DNA of 64,000 nt. Origin: Clostridia bacterium (GTDB lineage Bacteria; Bacillota; Clostridia; Oscillospirales; CAG-272). Below are positions 27,603 to 37,010 of this stretch, in pieces. Position numbers and translations under genes: made by a program. How positions within the stretch are numbered: the first letter of the stretch is position 1; each line of letters starts with the position of its first letter. The notes below the pieces were generated by a model. The model saw nothing but the letters and a program-made list of their open reading frames with translations, was not told the origin of the DNA and did not search any database. The DNA lies in assembly GCA_017462795.1 (NCBI GenBank), contig JAFTQL010000039.1, forward strand, positions 1 through 64,000, read 5' to 3'.

Positions 27603-29072
27603 TTACTTTGCCGTATCAAGCGCGTACCAGATCTGGAGCTCCGCCTCAACAGTATTCTTGATAACCGATACCGCGGTGGAAATGCTGTTACCGTATCTGG
27701 AGGGTTCACCGATAACACCTCTGGGAAGGTCAACGATTCCGCCGTAGTTGGTGTACTGGATCATCTCAACGGTTGCGCCGTCGTGAATTATCTTGAGCAT
27801 CTCAAGAGAATCGGGATCCTTCATGGTCTGGTAGGACAGCAGCTCGTCATAGTAGTAGGAAATTACCTGCTCAGAGCCATAGTAAGCCATAGCCTCAAGA
27901 ATAACGGAAATTCTCTCGGCGTTGCTTGCCGTGGTGTTGGAGAGAACAGCAAAGGTATTTGTACCTGTACCAATGGTGCTGTAATAGCTCTCTGTAAGCT
28001 CGTCGTACTTGGGCCACGGAACTATACCGTAGTTCAGTTCCGTTCCCTTGAAGATAACGCCCATGCTGAGGTTATCGTCGTTAAACGCAACTCTGCCCGC
28101 CTTGAACGCCTCTCTTACAGGATTAAGATCCGCGTCATTGGGTCCGTAGTAGCAAGCGCCGCTGTCAAAGAGCAGCTGGAGATATTCCTCAAAGGCATTA
28201 ACTATACGCTCGTTACCCGCATTGACGGTGTACTTGCCGTCAGTTCCGAGAAGGAGCAGAGGCTGTCCGGAGCACATGTACGCAGAACTGGGGCCTCTCC
28301 ACTTCTGGGTAGCGTAGCCGAAGGTATCGGTGGCGATACTGCCCGAACCGTCTCCCGCAAGAGACGCGTCAACCTCCTTGACCAGCTTTTCAAAGTTCTC
28401 AAGCGTCCACTCATCATCGTATACGAACTGATAAGGAGACTTTGCGCCCGCGTTGGCAATGATGTCCTTGTTGAAATACATACCGCCGAGCACGCCTACG
28501 CTCTGGTAGGAGATATCGCCGTTCATGGCAAACAGCTTGCCGCCGGGAGTTCTCCAGTTCTTGTTTGCAGCCTGATTCCACCAGGGCTTGTCGGTGTCTA
28601 CGTATGTAAGGTTGTTCCAATCGTAGTAATATCCTGAGGTAACACCGGAGAATATGGATCTTCCGTGGTTAGCGATAAGATCGTACTCATCGGGGTCAGC
28701 GAGAACTGCTGTGGATACAGCCGATACGATATTAGCGTCACTATCGGTGACCAGTGTAAAGTTTACGCCGTAAACATCCTCAATAAGCTTGTTTCTGTTG
28801 TATATCTTCTTGTCGATCTCGGATGTGCTTGTATCCAGCTTGTCAACGTGGATATCAGCCGCGTATGTGTCCTGACGAACAAGAACGGTGAAGTCCGAGC
28901 CGTCATAGTTGACTTCGGGAAGGTTGGGACCATCCTCGCCTCCGGTGGATACGGTGTTGTTGCCGTCGTCCGTGTCTTCGCCGTCTCCACCGCAAGCGGC
29001 AAGAACGCCGATCGCCATTACGAGTACGAGAAGCATGGACAGCATGCGCATCATAAGCTTAAATTTTTTCAT
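27603..29072 (-). CDS. Extracellular solute-binding lipoprotein, no adjacent permease
   Basis: 489 residues, lipobox LAAC (Cys27). The mature part shows a solute-binding fold: DFTVLVRQD first strand, YNRNKLIEDVYGVNF, NHGRSIFSG, DTDKPWWNQAANKNWR and ERISVILEAMAYY. It is the last gene of the second secreted cassette, after beta-helix proteins, a mini-peptide and an 85-residue lipoprotein. No permease or ATPase genes are present nearby. It parallels the protein at 18614, which opens the first cassette. Confidence 0.85.
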   Translation of the reverse strand: MKKFKLMMRMLSMLLVLVMAIGVLAACGGDGEDTDDGNNTVSTGGEDGPNLPEVNYDGSDFTVLVRQDTYAADIHVDKLDTSTSEIDKKIYNRNKLIEDVYGVNFTLVTDSDANIVSAVSTAVLADPDEYDLIANHGRSIFSGVTSGYYYDWNNLTYVDTDKPWWNQAANKNWRTPGGKLFAMNGDISYQSVGVLGGMYFNKDIIANAGAKSPYQFVYDDEWTLENFEKLVKEVDASLAGDGSGSIATDTFGYATQKWRGPSSAYMCSGQPLLLLGTDGKYTVNAGNERIVNAFEEYLQLLFDSGACYYGPNDADLNPVREAFKAGRVAFNDDNLSMGVIFKGTELNYGIVPWPKYDELTESYYSTIGTGTNTFAVLSNTTASNAERISVILEAMAYYGSEQVISYYYDELLSYQTMKDPDSLEMLKIIHDGATVEMIQYTNYGGIVDLPRGVIGEPSRYGNSISTAVSVIKNTVEAELQIWYALDTAK

Positions 29073-29101
29073 GTGTTTAACTCCTTTTATAATCTGATCT
29101 A

Positions 29102-29359
29102 TCAGAATATGTCAGCAGCCGTGTCGTCGGAAATACCGTCGGTATAGGGCGTGTCGGGATCGGCGGGTGTATTCTCCTCAGTCGTCTGACCGTCGTCCGT
29201 GACATCTCCCGTATTTTCAGTTCCTTCCGTAACATCAACAGTGTTTGAATCTGTTCCGTCAACGGGTGTATCATCATCTCCGCAAGCAACAACGCATACA
29301 AGAAGCGCCATAAGCAGGCAAGCCGCCAGAATCTTTGTAAATATGTTCTTAAGCTTCAT
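29102..29359 (-). CDS. Short acidic lipoprotein
   Basis: 85 residues: lipobox VVAC (Cys26) followed only by an Asp/Glu/Thr tail. It is the counterpart of the protein at 16616 in the other cassette. It lies 15 nt after a beta-helix gene and 29 nt before the solute-binding gene. It may be a charged surface spacer; no fold can be inferred. Confidence 0.75.
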   Translation of the reverse strand: MKLKNIFTKILAACLLMALLVCVVACGDDDTPVDGTDSNTVDVTEGTENTGDVTDDGQTTEENTPADPDTPYTDGISDDTAADIF

Positions 29360-29374
29360 TATTCGATACCTCCA

Positions 29375-32215
29375 TTATTTCTTTCCCGCGATAGCGGAGA
29401 TAGCTGTGTACTGAGCGTCGTTGAGCTTGGAATATTTCTTACCCTCAGTCCATGTGTACTTACCTGTTGCAGCGTCAAGAACGGGATATGCGTCAACGTC
29501 GTTTGTGTATCCTGTCTCAGATGCGTCCTTAATGTCGGCAAGCTGAGCAAGAGCCGCATCGGCGTATGTGCCTGTGCAAACATCGGAGTAGCATGTAACC
29601 TTTACGTTCTTGTGAGTATCGTTTACAAAGGTATATTCGGAATAGGAGCGAGCCGCGAATACGGTGTTGTGGTTCGCCTCCTTAACATCAACAAGAGCCG
29701 CGTTGAAGCTTCCGCTTACACCGCTGTCGATTCCGTCAACAGCCTTAATGTCGATAAACTTAGCGTTTGCCGCGGTAAGAGCCGCCGCGCTGAATTCTGT
29801 GTTTGCTACAGTATCTGCCTTGGTAATGAGAGTACCGAAGGCTGCCTTGATAACAGTGGAGCGCTCCTTCTGGAACGAAGAAGTAAAGCGCAGACCGTAG
29901 GACGTGCCGTTGATACGCATGGTAGGCTTATCAGCCATAACGGGAGCGTATAATGTTCCCACATCCATTTTCAGCGTTTCGCTACCGAATGTTACGATAT
30001 TTACAGACTCGGGAAGCATTGTCTTACCACCTTCAACACCGCCCACAGCAACATCGCTGGTCTCACCTGCTATATCGGCATTTTCGTAAACAGTAATATT
30101 TGCGGTGGCAGTATATACTCTGATTGCGATACCGGGTGCCTGAATAACAGAATTATCGTTAAGAATAATGTTTGCAACACTTACGGGGCGCTGGCTGTTA
30201 TTGAGTCCAATGGCGTTCTTTCCGCTCTTGGTCTGAACTATCTTCGCGTTATCGCTCATTGTGAGATTAAAGGGCTTTGCGGTTCCGATAAACTTACCGG
30301 AGGCATCCGCTACGTTAGCGTGAGTATATATTACCTGGTTACCGTTGTTGGTTTCGATAAGAGCGTTGTCCTCCATGGTAACATTAAATGCCTCGTCAAC
30401 AGCGGAAACATTGATTATGGTATTACCGTTCATCTTAATGCTGGTATTACCTGTCAGTGTAAGCGCACCACCCGCGTTGCCCGCAAGGAATCTTGCGTTG
30501 GGAGCGCTTGTCTGAGTGTCAATAGTAACATTGTGAAGAGCTATATCAAAGGGAACACCGGGTTTCACGTTCTCATCGCTGAATACAGCACAGTTACCCT
30601 TGCAGCCCGCGTTTGTCAGCGCAATGGTAACATCGGACATAACCACCTTACCCGCGCTTCCGACAAAAACGAACATTGCGCGGTGATCGCCGATAGCATT
30701 GTCGGTGGTGACGATGGCGTTGTTAACGGTGAGAGCCGCCGTAAGCTTTACAAAGCCGTCAGCACCGTTGGAGGTAATGGTCTTGCCGTTACCCTCAATG
30801 ATGACGTTCTTTGTGATCTCAAGGGTGTTGGCGACCTTTGCGTTCGCCTCAAGAACGATGGTGTCGTTCTCCGCGGCAGCCTTTATGGCGTCCTCAAGAG
30901 ATGCGTAGTAGGTGTTGCCTATACGGCAAAGCTTACCGTCAGCGGGGACATCGCTTTCGGGAGGAGCTATCTGATAAACAGCTCCTTCTGTAACGCCGTC
31001 CTTCTTGGTGAGCGCCGCGGAATCGGAGAGATTCAGAGTAAAGCTTGTTGCCGCGCCGAGATACAATGCGTATTTATCGGCAGTGTCGGTCACGATCTTG
31101 GAGCTGCCCGACATTGTGATGGTGGTCGCGGGGATCTTCTCGTATGTATCGTGCTGTACGTTTATCGCATGGTTTGCTTTTGCGTATATCTTTGCGTTTC
31201 CGCTCATGGTAAGCGCAAATGTTCTGGTGGTCTTATCATAACCGTTGTGTCCGCAAAGAGCAAAGCCGCTTCCGTTGTTGACGATCTTGGAGTCTCCGCT
31301 CATTTCAATGTTCATTGCCTTCGCCTGATCAAGCTGAAGAACATTAGCCTCGGAGGTCTCGGCATTGGAGATCTCAGCTGTGTCGGACATCTTGAGAGTA
31401 AAGGTTTCCGCGCCGCCCAGCATCTCCACAACATTCACGCTGTCGGCAGATGTCAGAGAAGAAGCGCCGCTCATGGTGAGGTTTACGATACCCGCGGATT
31501 TAAGCGCGGTATTCTTTACGCCTATGGTGGAATTTACCATGTTTATATTCAATGTGCTTCCGCTGTCGCTGTCATAGAAAGCGTAAACATTCTTTGTATA
31601 TACAGCATCGTCCGCAAGCTTGATATGAGAATTGTTGAGGTTGACAGTTCCCTTTGTGGTCTGTCCCTCAAGCTTGAAGATAGCAACATTTGAATTGGTG
31701 TCATTTCTCGTACCGTTGTGGATGGTGAGGGTGGTATCTGTCAGAGTGAAAGAGCCGCCGTCTGCGTTGATGGCACCAAACTTGTTGTTGTTTGATCTTC
31801 CGCCTGTCTGTGTGATGGTACATCCCTCATAAGTAACGCTTCCGCCCTTGGCTGTACCGATCATAGGTGTTGTCAGCTTAAGGGTGAGATTCTTAAAGGT
31901 GATGCTTCCCTCGGCAGTACAAAGGTCGGTCATAACATCAATGGTCTTGTTGTCACCCTCGATAATAACCGTCGCGCCCTTGGCTACGACCAAAGACTCA
32001 TTGTTTCCACCATTGCTTGAATTATTGGCGATGGAAAAATCAGCTCCGACCTTGATGGTCTTTGTCTCGCCGTCGGCAACAGCCGCGACTGCCGCTCTCA
32101 GCTCTTCGCCGGAATTAACTGTAACTGTCTCGCTCGCGAATACGGGCAAAGCCGTACAAAGAACGGACGCAATCATAATACATGCAAGTGCAAAAGATAA
32201 AATTTTATTTTTCAT
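29375..32215 (-). CDS. Large secreted beta-helix protein
   Basis: 946 residues. The start is the ATG at 32215 after GGAAAGGA. The signal peptide ends near residue 27 (PVFA) without a lipobox. Two pectate-lyase-like beta-helix domains (about 28-430 and 445-770) each begin with a short conserved entry (ELRAAVAAVADGETKTIKVG; ALEDAIKAAAENDTIVLEA) and contain repeats such as LTMSGAS, LKMSDTAE, IEMSGDSK and LTMSDNAK. A C-terminal domain (about 775-946; SYGLRFTSSF) matches the GIRFTADV-type domain of the protein at 32404. It is probably released or wall-associated. No lyase residues were identified. Confidence 0.82.
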   Translation of the reverse strand: MKNKILSFALACIMIASVLCTALPVFASETVTVNSGEELRAAVAAVADGETKTIKVGADFSIANNSSNGGNNESLVVAKGATVIIEGDNKTIDVMTDLCTAEGSITFKNLTLKLTTPMIGTAKGGSVTYEGCTITQTGGRSNNNKFGAINADGGSFTLTDTTLTIHNGTRNDTNSNVAIFKLEGQTTKGTVNLNNSHIKLADDAVYTKNVYAFYDSDSGSTLNINMVNSTIGVKNTALKSAGIVNLTMSGASSLTSADSVNVVEMLGGAETFTLKMSDTAEISNAETSEANVLQLDQAKAMNIEMSGDSKIVNNGSGFALCGHNGYDKTTRTFALTMSGNAKIYAKANHAINVQHDTYEKIPATTITMSGSSKIVTDTADKYALYLGAATSFTLNLSDSAALTKKDGVTEGAVYQIAPPESDVPADGKLCRIGNTYYASLEDAIKAAAENDTIVLEANAKVANTLEITKNVIIEGNGKTITSNGADGFVKLTAALTVNNAIVTTDNAIGDHRAMFVFVGSAGKVVMSDVTIALTNAGCKGNCAVFSDENVKPGVPFDIALHNVTIDTQTSAPNARFLAGNAGGALTLTGNTSIKMNGNTIINVSAVDEAFNVTMEDNALIETNNGNQVIYTHANVADASGKFIGTAKPFNLTMSDNAKIVQTKSGKNAIGLNNSQRPVSVANIILNDNSVIQAPGIAIRVYTATANITVYENADIAGETSDVAVGGVEGGKTMLPESVNIVTFGSETLKMDVGTLYAPVMADKPTMRINGTSYGLRFTSSFQKERSTVIKAAFGTLITKADTVANTEFSAAALTAANAKFIDIKAVDGIDSGVSGSFNAALVDVKEANHNTVFAARSYSEYTFVNDTHKNVKVTCYSDVCTGTYADAALAQLADIKDASETGYTNDVDAYPVLDAATGKYTWTEGKKYSKLNDAQYTAISAIAGKK

Positions 32216-32241
32216 ATGCTGTTCCTTTCCGAAAAAAGTCC

Positions 32242-32388
32242 TTAGCTCCATACAGAGCCGTAATTCACGGTGATATCAAGCTGATTTCCAATACCGTTGT
32301 CCGCATTCAATTCGCCCGAAACCGTAATACAATCTGCGCTGTTAAATTCCATTGCGATCATTTTAGGAGTAATATAATTCTTTTTCAT
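32242..32388 (-). CDS. Small 48-residue peptide, ITxSG type
   Basis: A short ORF between two beta-helix genes, starting 15 nt after the upstream stop with GGAGG in the gap and ending 26 nt before the next start. It encodes MKKNYITPKMIAMEFNSADC, then ITVSGELNADNGIG and a tail ending NYGSVWS. It shares with the peptide at 13015 the Tyr-x2-Pro entry, Phe-x-Ser-x-Asp-x-Ile-Thr-x-Ser-Gly core and position right after a beta-helix gene. There is no signal peptide, and one Cys. The family is not recognised. Confidence 0.65.
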   Translation of the reverse strand: MKKNYITPKMIAMEFNSADCITVSGELNADNGIGNQLDITVNYGSVWS

Positions 32389-32403
32389 TATCTTTTACCT
32401 CCG

Positions 32404-34230
32404 TTAATCTGTAAAGCCCAATACTACATCATACTGAGCAGAGGAATATCTGCTGTACTTACCCTTATAAGCACAGTCCGCAACTACTTCGTACTGGTAG
32501 TCGCCATCGGGAGCATCCTTAACGTCCTTGACAGCCTCTCCCGCAACATATTCGATGCTTCGAACATTATCCTCAACAACGAAATCGGAAAGGATAAGGA
32601 GCTCACATGTGATGGCACTGCTTGAATAGTTATATTTCGTATAACCTCTTACAGCAAATTGAGTGCTTTCCTGTCCTTCAAGTCCTGTTATGGCAAAGTT
32701 GAGTATCTTCTTGCCGTCTTTTGTTGCGATCATAGAGTTGTTGGTGTCAGACGCGGATGCTGTTGCATATCTGATTCCGTTAGCTTCAAGGATCGCAGGC
32801 ATAAAGTTACATACGCCGTTGAAATCATTGTATCTTGCAACGATCATACCGTATTCGATATCTGATTTTCTGCTGCTGGGAGTAGTAACATCAGCGGTAA
32901 AGCGAATACCTGTGCTGTCCTTAACTGTACGAACAGATGCACCCGCAACGACTGTGGGAGCGTTATTGTTATTGAAGTCGTGTGTTCCGCTTACAACATG
33001 ATTGCGTGCGGCAGTATATCCCATTGCAAGAGTAATGTTGACTCCCTCAATAAGCCCAAGGGCCGATATGCTTGTAGTTCCGTTCTTTGTCAGCTTTGCG
33101 TTTCCGTCAAGATACAGTGTAAAATTACCTTCTCCTACATTAATCGCAGAACCTGCTTTGCCAGTTGCGTTTATTGTTGCTTCATCATACAGGATACAGG
33201 TTCTTGTTTTCGCCATCTGCGTGACAGTACCGTGTTGTATATGTACCGCATGATTTGAACCGGAGACTATGGAGGATTTGCCTGACATTTCTATGGTAAT
33301 ATTCTTTTCAGTCTGAGTGGTCTTGGCAGCCGTTGTACCGTCATAAGCACGTACAGAAACACCGTAAGAGGAGTGAAGCGTACCAACAGTCTCGATTTTT
33401 GAGTTTCCATTCATCTTGATGGAGAGATCTCCAACATTTGTAGAAGATATAGCATTCGCTTGTATAGAAGAACCGGGACCGTCAAGCGTGATAGTGGATT
33501 CTCCGCTCATGTCGATATTTGCGTCACCTGCCGCATTGATCGTTGTATAACGGGTATAGAGCGTGGAATCTTTCATATTAAGATTAAGCGTAGAACCAGT
33601 GTAAGAAGCGAGAATTCCCGTAACCGCTCCGACAAACTGAGCATCAGATGTAAATCCAACTCTGGATGATGTCAGGTTGATCGTACTTGTATACGCTCCG
33701 TCAATTTTGAATATACTTGCCGCCTGACCTCCACTGCGTCCACCCATGGAGATCATAAATGTTGTATTTGTCATATTCAGCGTAGTATTATCAGCGCCAA
33801 ATTTGCAGAATTGACCATTAGGACCTCTTCCTCCGCTTTGCGTGATGGTACAGCCATCAAAGGTAAGCGTTCCGCCGGCACCTGAAAGATTGCCTATCAT
33901 GGGCTGACCTATTGTTCACGTCAAATTCTTCAAGGTCAAGGACGCGGATGCCGATACACTGGCAAGGTCTTTCTCAACAATGATGGTGTGATCGCCACCC
34001 TCGATGATGATGGTAGCACCTTGAGGCGCGGTGATCGAATCGGTCGCCAAGGTAAAGTCCGCTCCGATACTGATGGTTTTTGTTTCGCCTGCGCCTACGG
34101 CGGCAGTCGCTTCATGCAGCTCTGCTTCTGTGTTTACCGTGACATCCGCGGCAATCACAGGCAAGCCTATGCAAAGCGTGGTAGCGATCATAAGACAAGC
34201 CATAACAAATGATAAAATTTTTCTTCTCAT
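32404..34230 (-). pseudogene. Secreted beta-helix gene with in-frame TGA
   Basis: A 609-codon frame interrupted by TGA at codon 105 (33916-33918); the frame continues unbroken on both sides. The signal peptide (about 1-27, PVIA) and first helix rungs precede the stop. The rest, from TIGQPMIG onward, holds helix repeats (LNMTNTTF, LNMKDST) and a C-terminal GIRFTADV domain. The intact paralogue at 29375 reads NLTLKLTTPMIG where this gene has NLT-stop-TIGQPMIG, so exactly one codon is replaced. TGA is a normal stop elsewhere here (for example at 4710). A nonsense mutation, sequencing error or readthrough are all possible. Confidence 0.8.
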
Positions 34231-34700
34231 TGTTTTTCTCCTTTTAGTTTCATTTTGGATTTTTGTGATCTTACGCTAAGATCATTTTACAAATTGTTTT
34301 CTCCAAGTAATGCTCTTTGCGCATTCTTCCTCGCAAAGAAATCTGCTCCTCCTTTCCTCAAAAATTAAATATACCGTCAGTACAAAATGTGAGCCCGGCT
34401 TTTTCTCCGTAATGCGGGTATTAATTATAACACAAATACGCTGTGTACTGTACTGTAAATATATGTCTTGTTATTTTTTGAACGATTTGCCAATATTTTG
34501 GTAAGAATCGCGTTTTGCTGTCAAAAAACAATTTATGCAATTCCCCAAGTAATGCGCGCTATACCTAACATTTGTATATACATGATATCGATCCAACAAA
34601 ATGTTATTGTCAGTTATCTCTATATAATTATATCAAAATCGTTTTGCTCAAACAATAGTCAAGATAACATATTTTTTGGACAAAATAACACAATACCGCT
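34231..34700. other. 470-bp intergenic region
   Basis: It contains the promoter candidate for the 27603-34230 operon (TATAAT on the minus strand at 34424-34429, weak TACAGT -35 at 34447-34452). A leader of about 190 nt holds a CTTTGCG / CGCAAAG stem and a 17-codon ORF starting with MRKEHYLEK. The rest, up to the oxidoreductase stop at 34701, is AT-rich, with no gene seen. Confidence 0.45.
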
Positions 34701-35822
34701 TTATATGTCCGCCAAGGGCATCGTATTTTCAATAACACCCGTTTTCGCCGACCTCATTCCCGCGTCCAGAGCCGCCACAACATCAAGATTCAATTCTGTG
34801 CCCAGCATCTCGTCGGGGTCGATACCGTCGCGTATACTTCTCACGATATCCGCGCCCAGCATCTCTTCCTGCCTGATGTCTCCCGGCTCAAACACCTCGA
34901 CGGGAGCTACGGGCGGATGGCTGATACCGCTGTACAGCTTTACCTTTTTGCTGTGCCTGTCGCAGACGATGACACCGTCAGTACCGTAAAGCACAGGACC
35001 TGTGGGTATCTCACCGCAGTTGAAGGTAGACCATGAGCCCTCAAGAAGTCCGATACCGTCGCCAAAGTCAAGCATCATGGCGCTGTAATCCTCAACGTCA
35101 CAGAAGCCTGTTGTAAACTGCTTGGTCATACAGCCCACTCTCCTCGCTCTGTGCCCGAACATCCATGTGGAAAGTATCGCGCCGTAACAGGCGTAGTCCA
35201 GAATAGAGCCGCCGCCTCTGTCAGCCTGATACCACCAGCTCTTCTTCAATTCTTCCTCGGGCGGAAGAATCCCTCCGTTAGAGTAGGAAAATGGCCCCCA
35301 CGTCGCGGGACTGCGGTACACCACTCTCATTAGCTTGCCTATTCTGCCCTCATCGAGAAGCTGCTTTGCAAGTCTGAAGGTGGGAAACCACGCGATAGGC
35401 CAATTGGTGAGCATTCGGACGCCGTTTTCCTTGGCGCATCTGTACATTCTTTCAGCGTCCGCATAGTTCATTGCCATTGGCTTTTCGTCAAGCACGTGTA
35501 TTCCACGTGACAAAAGCTCACAGCAGACATCCCCGCGTGACGCGTTGTCTGTGGTGACCACGGCGAGATCAAGCGACTGCGCCGCAAGCTTGCGCCAATC
35601 CGCATACTCGCGAGGGGAGTCACTACCTTCAAAAAGCCGTCTCTGGCTTGAAAGCGCGTCGGATGGCGGGATATCGGCAAATCCGACTATCTCAAAATCC
35701 TCGGGACGCCTTTTCATCATCCCGTAAAGTGTGGATATGTGAGGGTGCGACAAGCCGAAAATACCCGTCCTTATCCTTCTGTTATCCACGCGTCTGTCTG
35801 TCGCTGTTTTGTAGGCATGCAT
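34701..35822 (-). CDS. Gfo/Idh/MocA family oxidoreductase
   Basis: 373 residues. The NAD(P)-binding N-terminal domain has GIFGLSHPHIS in place of the canonical GxGxxG, a variant shared with the protein at 40385. The catalytic EKP motif is present (LDEKPMAMN), followed by the C-terminal alpha/beta domain with the TWGPFSYSNG region and YACYGAILS. Family members oxidise or reduce sugars, cyclitols or glycosides using a bound nicotinamide. It is the sole gene of its unit, divergent from the AraC gene at 36010, and its promoter shares a long upstream block with the glycyl radical operon. Confidence 0.88.
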   Translation of the reverse strand: MHAYKTATDRRVDNRRIRTGIFGLSHPHISTLYGMMKRRPEDFEIVGFADIPPSDALSSQRRLFEGSDSPREYADWRKLAAQSLDLAVVTTDNASRGDVCCELLSRGIHVLDEKPMAMNYADAERMYRCAKENGVRMLTNWPIAWFPTFRLAKQLLDEGRIGKLMRVVYRSPATWGPFSYSNGGILPPEEELKKSWWYQADRGGGSILDYACYGAILSTWMFGHRARRVGCMTKQFTTGFCDVEDYSAMMLDFGDGIGLLEGSWSTFNCGEIPTGPVLYGTDGVIVCDRHSKKVKLYSGISHPPVAPVEVFEPGDIRQEEMLGADIVRSIRDGIDPDEMLGTELNLDVVAALDAGMRSAKTGVIENTMPLADI

Positions 35823-35878
35823 ATTCTTGTTTTTCTCCTCTCAGAATTTTTACCTATGCTGAATTCCGCATTTTTCTA

Positions 35879-35908
35879 TTGACAAAATCAGTCGGCATGT
35901 TGTATAAT
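35879..35908 (+). promoter_or_regulatory. Promoter of the 36010 AraC gene
   Basis: TTGACA (35879-35884), 18-bp spacer, TATAAT (35903-35908), giving a leader of about 95 nt that overlaps the divergent control element. Confidence 0.65.
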
Positions 35909-35933
35909 AAAAGCGTATCTTTTTGTTGTTTTA

Positions 35934-35993
35934 ATTATATCATAAGCACAATCAGTTGCCCATACACAATACAAACCAAACTTAGCATTTTTT
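35934..35993 (-). promoter_or_regulatory. Shared operator/promoter block, copy 1
   Basis: The minus-strand -10 TATAAT (35934-35939) is preceded by a stretch conserved with 43799-43862: plus-strand reading ATTATATCATAA, then CACAATA, AACTTAGCATTTTTTGAA. It drives the oxidoreductase at 35822 and overlaps the leader of the divergent AraC gene, which is the natural candidate to bind it. Confidence 0.65.
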
Positions 35994-36009
35994 GAAACCG
36001 GAGGGAAAT

Positions 36010-36951
36010 ATGTATTACCGCATTCCCATAAAACATCTGCCAAGCATCATTGAGGTGGCAAATATCTCAAGAAATAACACCTGGCGCTGCGCCGACAAAC
36101 GCAACATATTTGTTTACATAAACGACGGCTCCTGCATTTTTGTCATCAACGGAAGGGAGCGTACACTAACCAAGGGACAACTTCTGATCATCCCCGCCGG
36201 ACAGGCATACGTAAGAAAAGCGCTGAATGACAGCATGTGCCAACTTACCTATATACATTTCACCACGCAAGAGCCTATCATACCTATAACCGACAGTGAG
36301 CTTACGGAGCAGCTGGAGGAAATAATAGCCAACGTAGAGGATCAGATAGCGCTCCCTTCCTTTATGGAGGGTGAAGCCGAACCTTATGTCTTTATGTCTC
36401 AGACAGTCTCCTTTTCGCCCGAGCGCTTGTCAAAAATGACAGGACTCATAGACGATATATATTCGGAATACTACAAAAACAAAAACTATAACCGCCTGCT
36501 TATGTCGCTCAGACTTATGGAGTTGATCGCGCAGATCGGAAGAAACACAGTTTCCGAGTTCCACAAAAAGGAGCTGTTCCGAGGAGAAAAATATCCGCAT
36601 CCGCTACAGAAGGCGCTTATATTCATAAACAGAAATTACAACAGACGGATCACTGTCGAGGAGTTGAGCGGGTACTGTAACGTGTCCCATCAATACCTGA
36701 CAAGACTCTTTCAGAAGTACATCAGGATGTCTCCCATACGGTACATCAACAAAAACAAGATATTCCATGCCATAGAAATGCTGCGCACCACCGAAATGTC
36801 CATAAAGGAAATAGCCTACGAGCTTGGCTTTGACGACCCCAACTACTTCAGCAGAATATTCAAAAAGGAAGAAAAAATGTCTCCGATCGAGACCCGCAGA
36901 CGCATTCGCAATTACCACAAGGACAAACGCCCCAGCCCGGCTACGGAATAA
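36010..36951 (+). CDS. AraC family transcriptional regulator
   Basis: 313 residues: N-terminal cupin sensor (about 1-130; FVYINDGSCIFVINGRER, LLIIPAGQAY) and C-terminal double helix-turn-helix (about 205-300; ITVEELSGYCNVSHQYLTRL, IKEIAYELGFDDPNYFSRIF). The start is the ATG at 36010 after GGAGGG. It is divergent from the oxidoreductase at 34701. The sequence block in this divergent region is repeated before the glycyl radical operon, so this protein is proposed to control both units in response to their substrate (inference). Confidence 0.88.
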   Translation: MYYRIPIKHLPSIIEVANISRNNTWRCADKRNIFVYINDGSCIFVINGRERTLTKGQLLIIPAGQAYVRKALNDSMCQLTYIHFTTQEPIIPITDSELTEQLEEIIANVEDQIALPSFMEGEAEPYVFMSQTVSFSPERLSKMTGLIDDIYSEYYKNKNYNRLLMSLRLMELIAQIGRNTVSEFHKKELFRGEKYPHPLQKALIFINRNYNRRITVEELSGYCNVSHQYLTRLFQKYIRMSPIRYINKNKIFHAIEMLRTTEMSIKEIAYELGFDDPNYFSRIFKKEEKMSPIETRRRIRNYHKDKRPSPATE

Positions 36952-36955
36952 GCAC

Positions 36956-36998
36956 AAAAAGAGCACTTATGACACAAAACGTCACAAGTGCTCTTTTT
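36956..36998. terminator. Terminator of the 36010 gene
   Basis: A stem of about 13 bp, AAAGAGCACTTATGAC / GTCACAAGTGCTCTTTTT. Confidence 0.9.
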
Positions 36999-37010
36999 CG
37001 CAAAAAAAAT

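Noticed and set aside
32404..34230. Selenocysteine codon at the in-frame TGA
   Set aside because: No Cys at the matching position in the paralogue (Leu instead), no redox motif and no obvious SECIS-like hairpin right after the codon.
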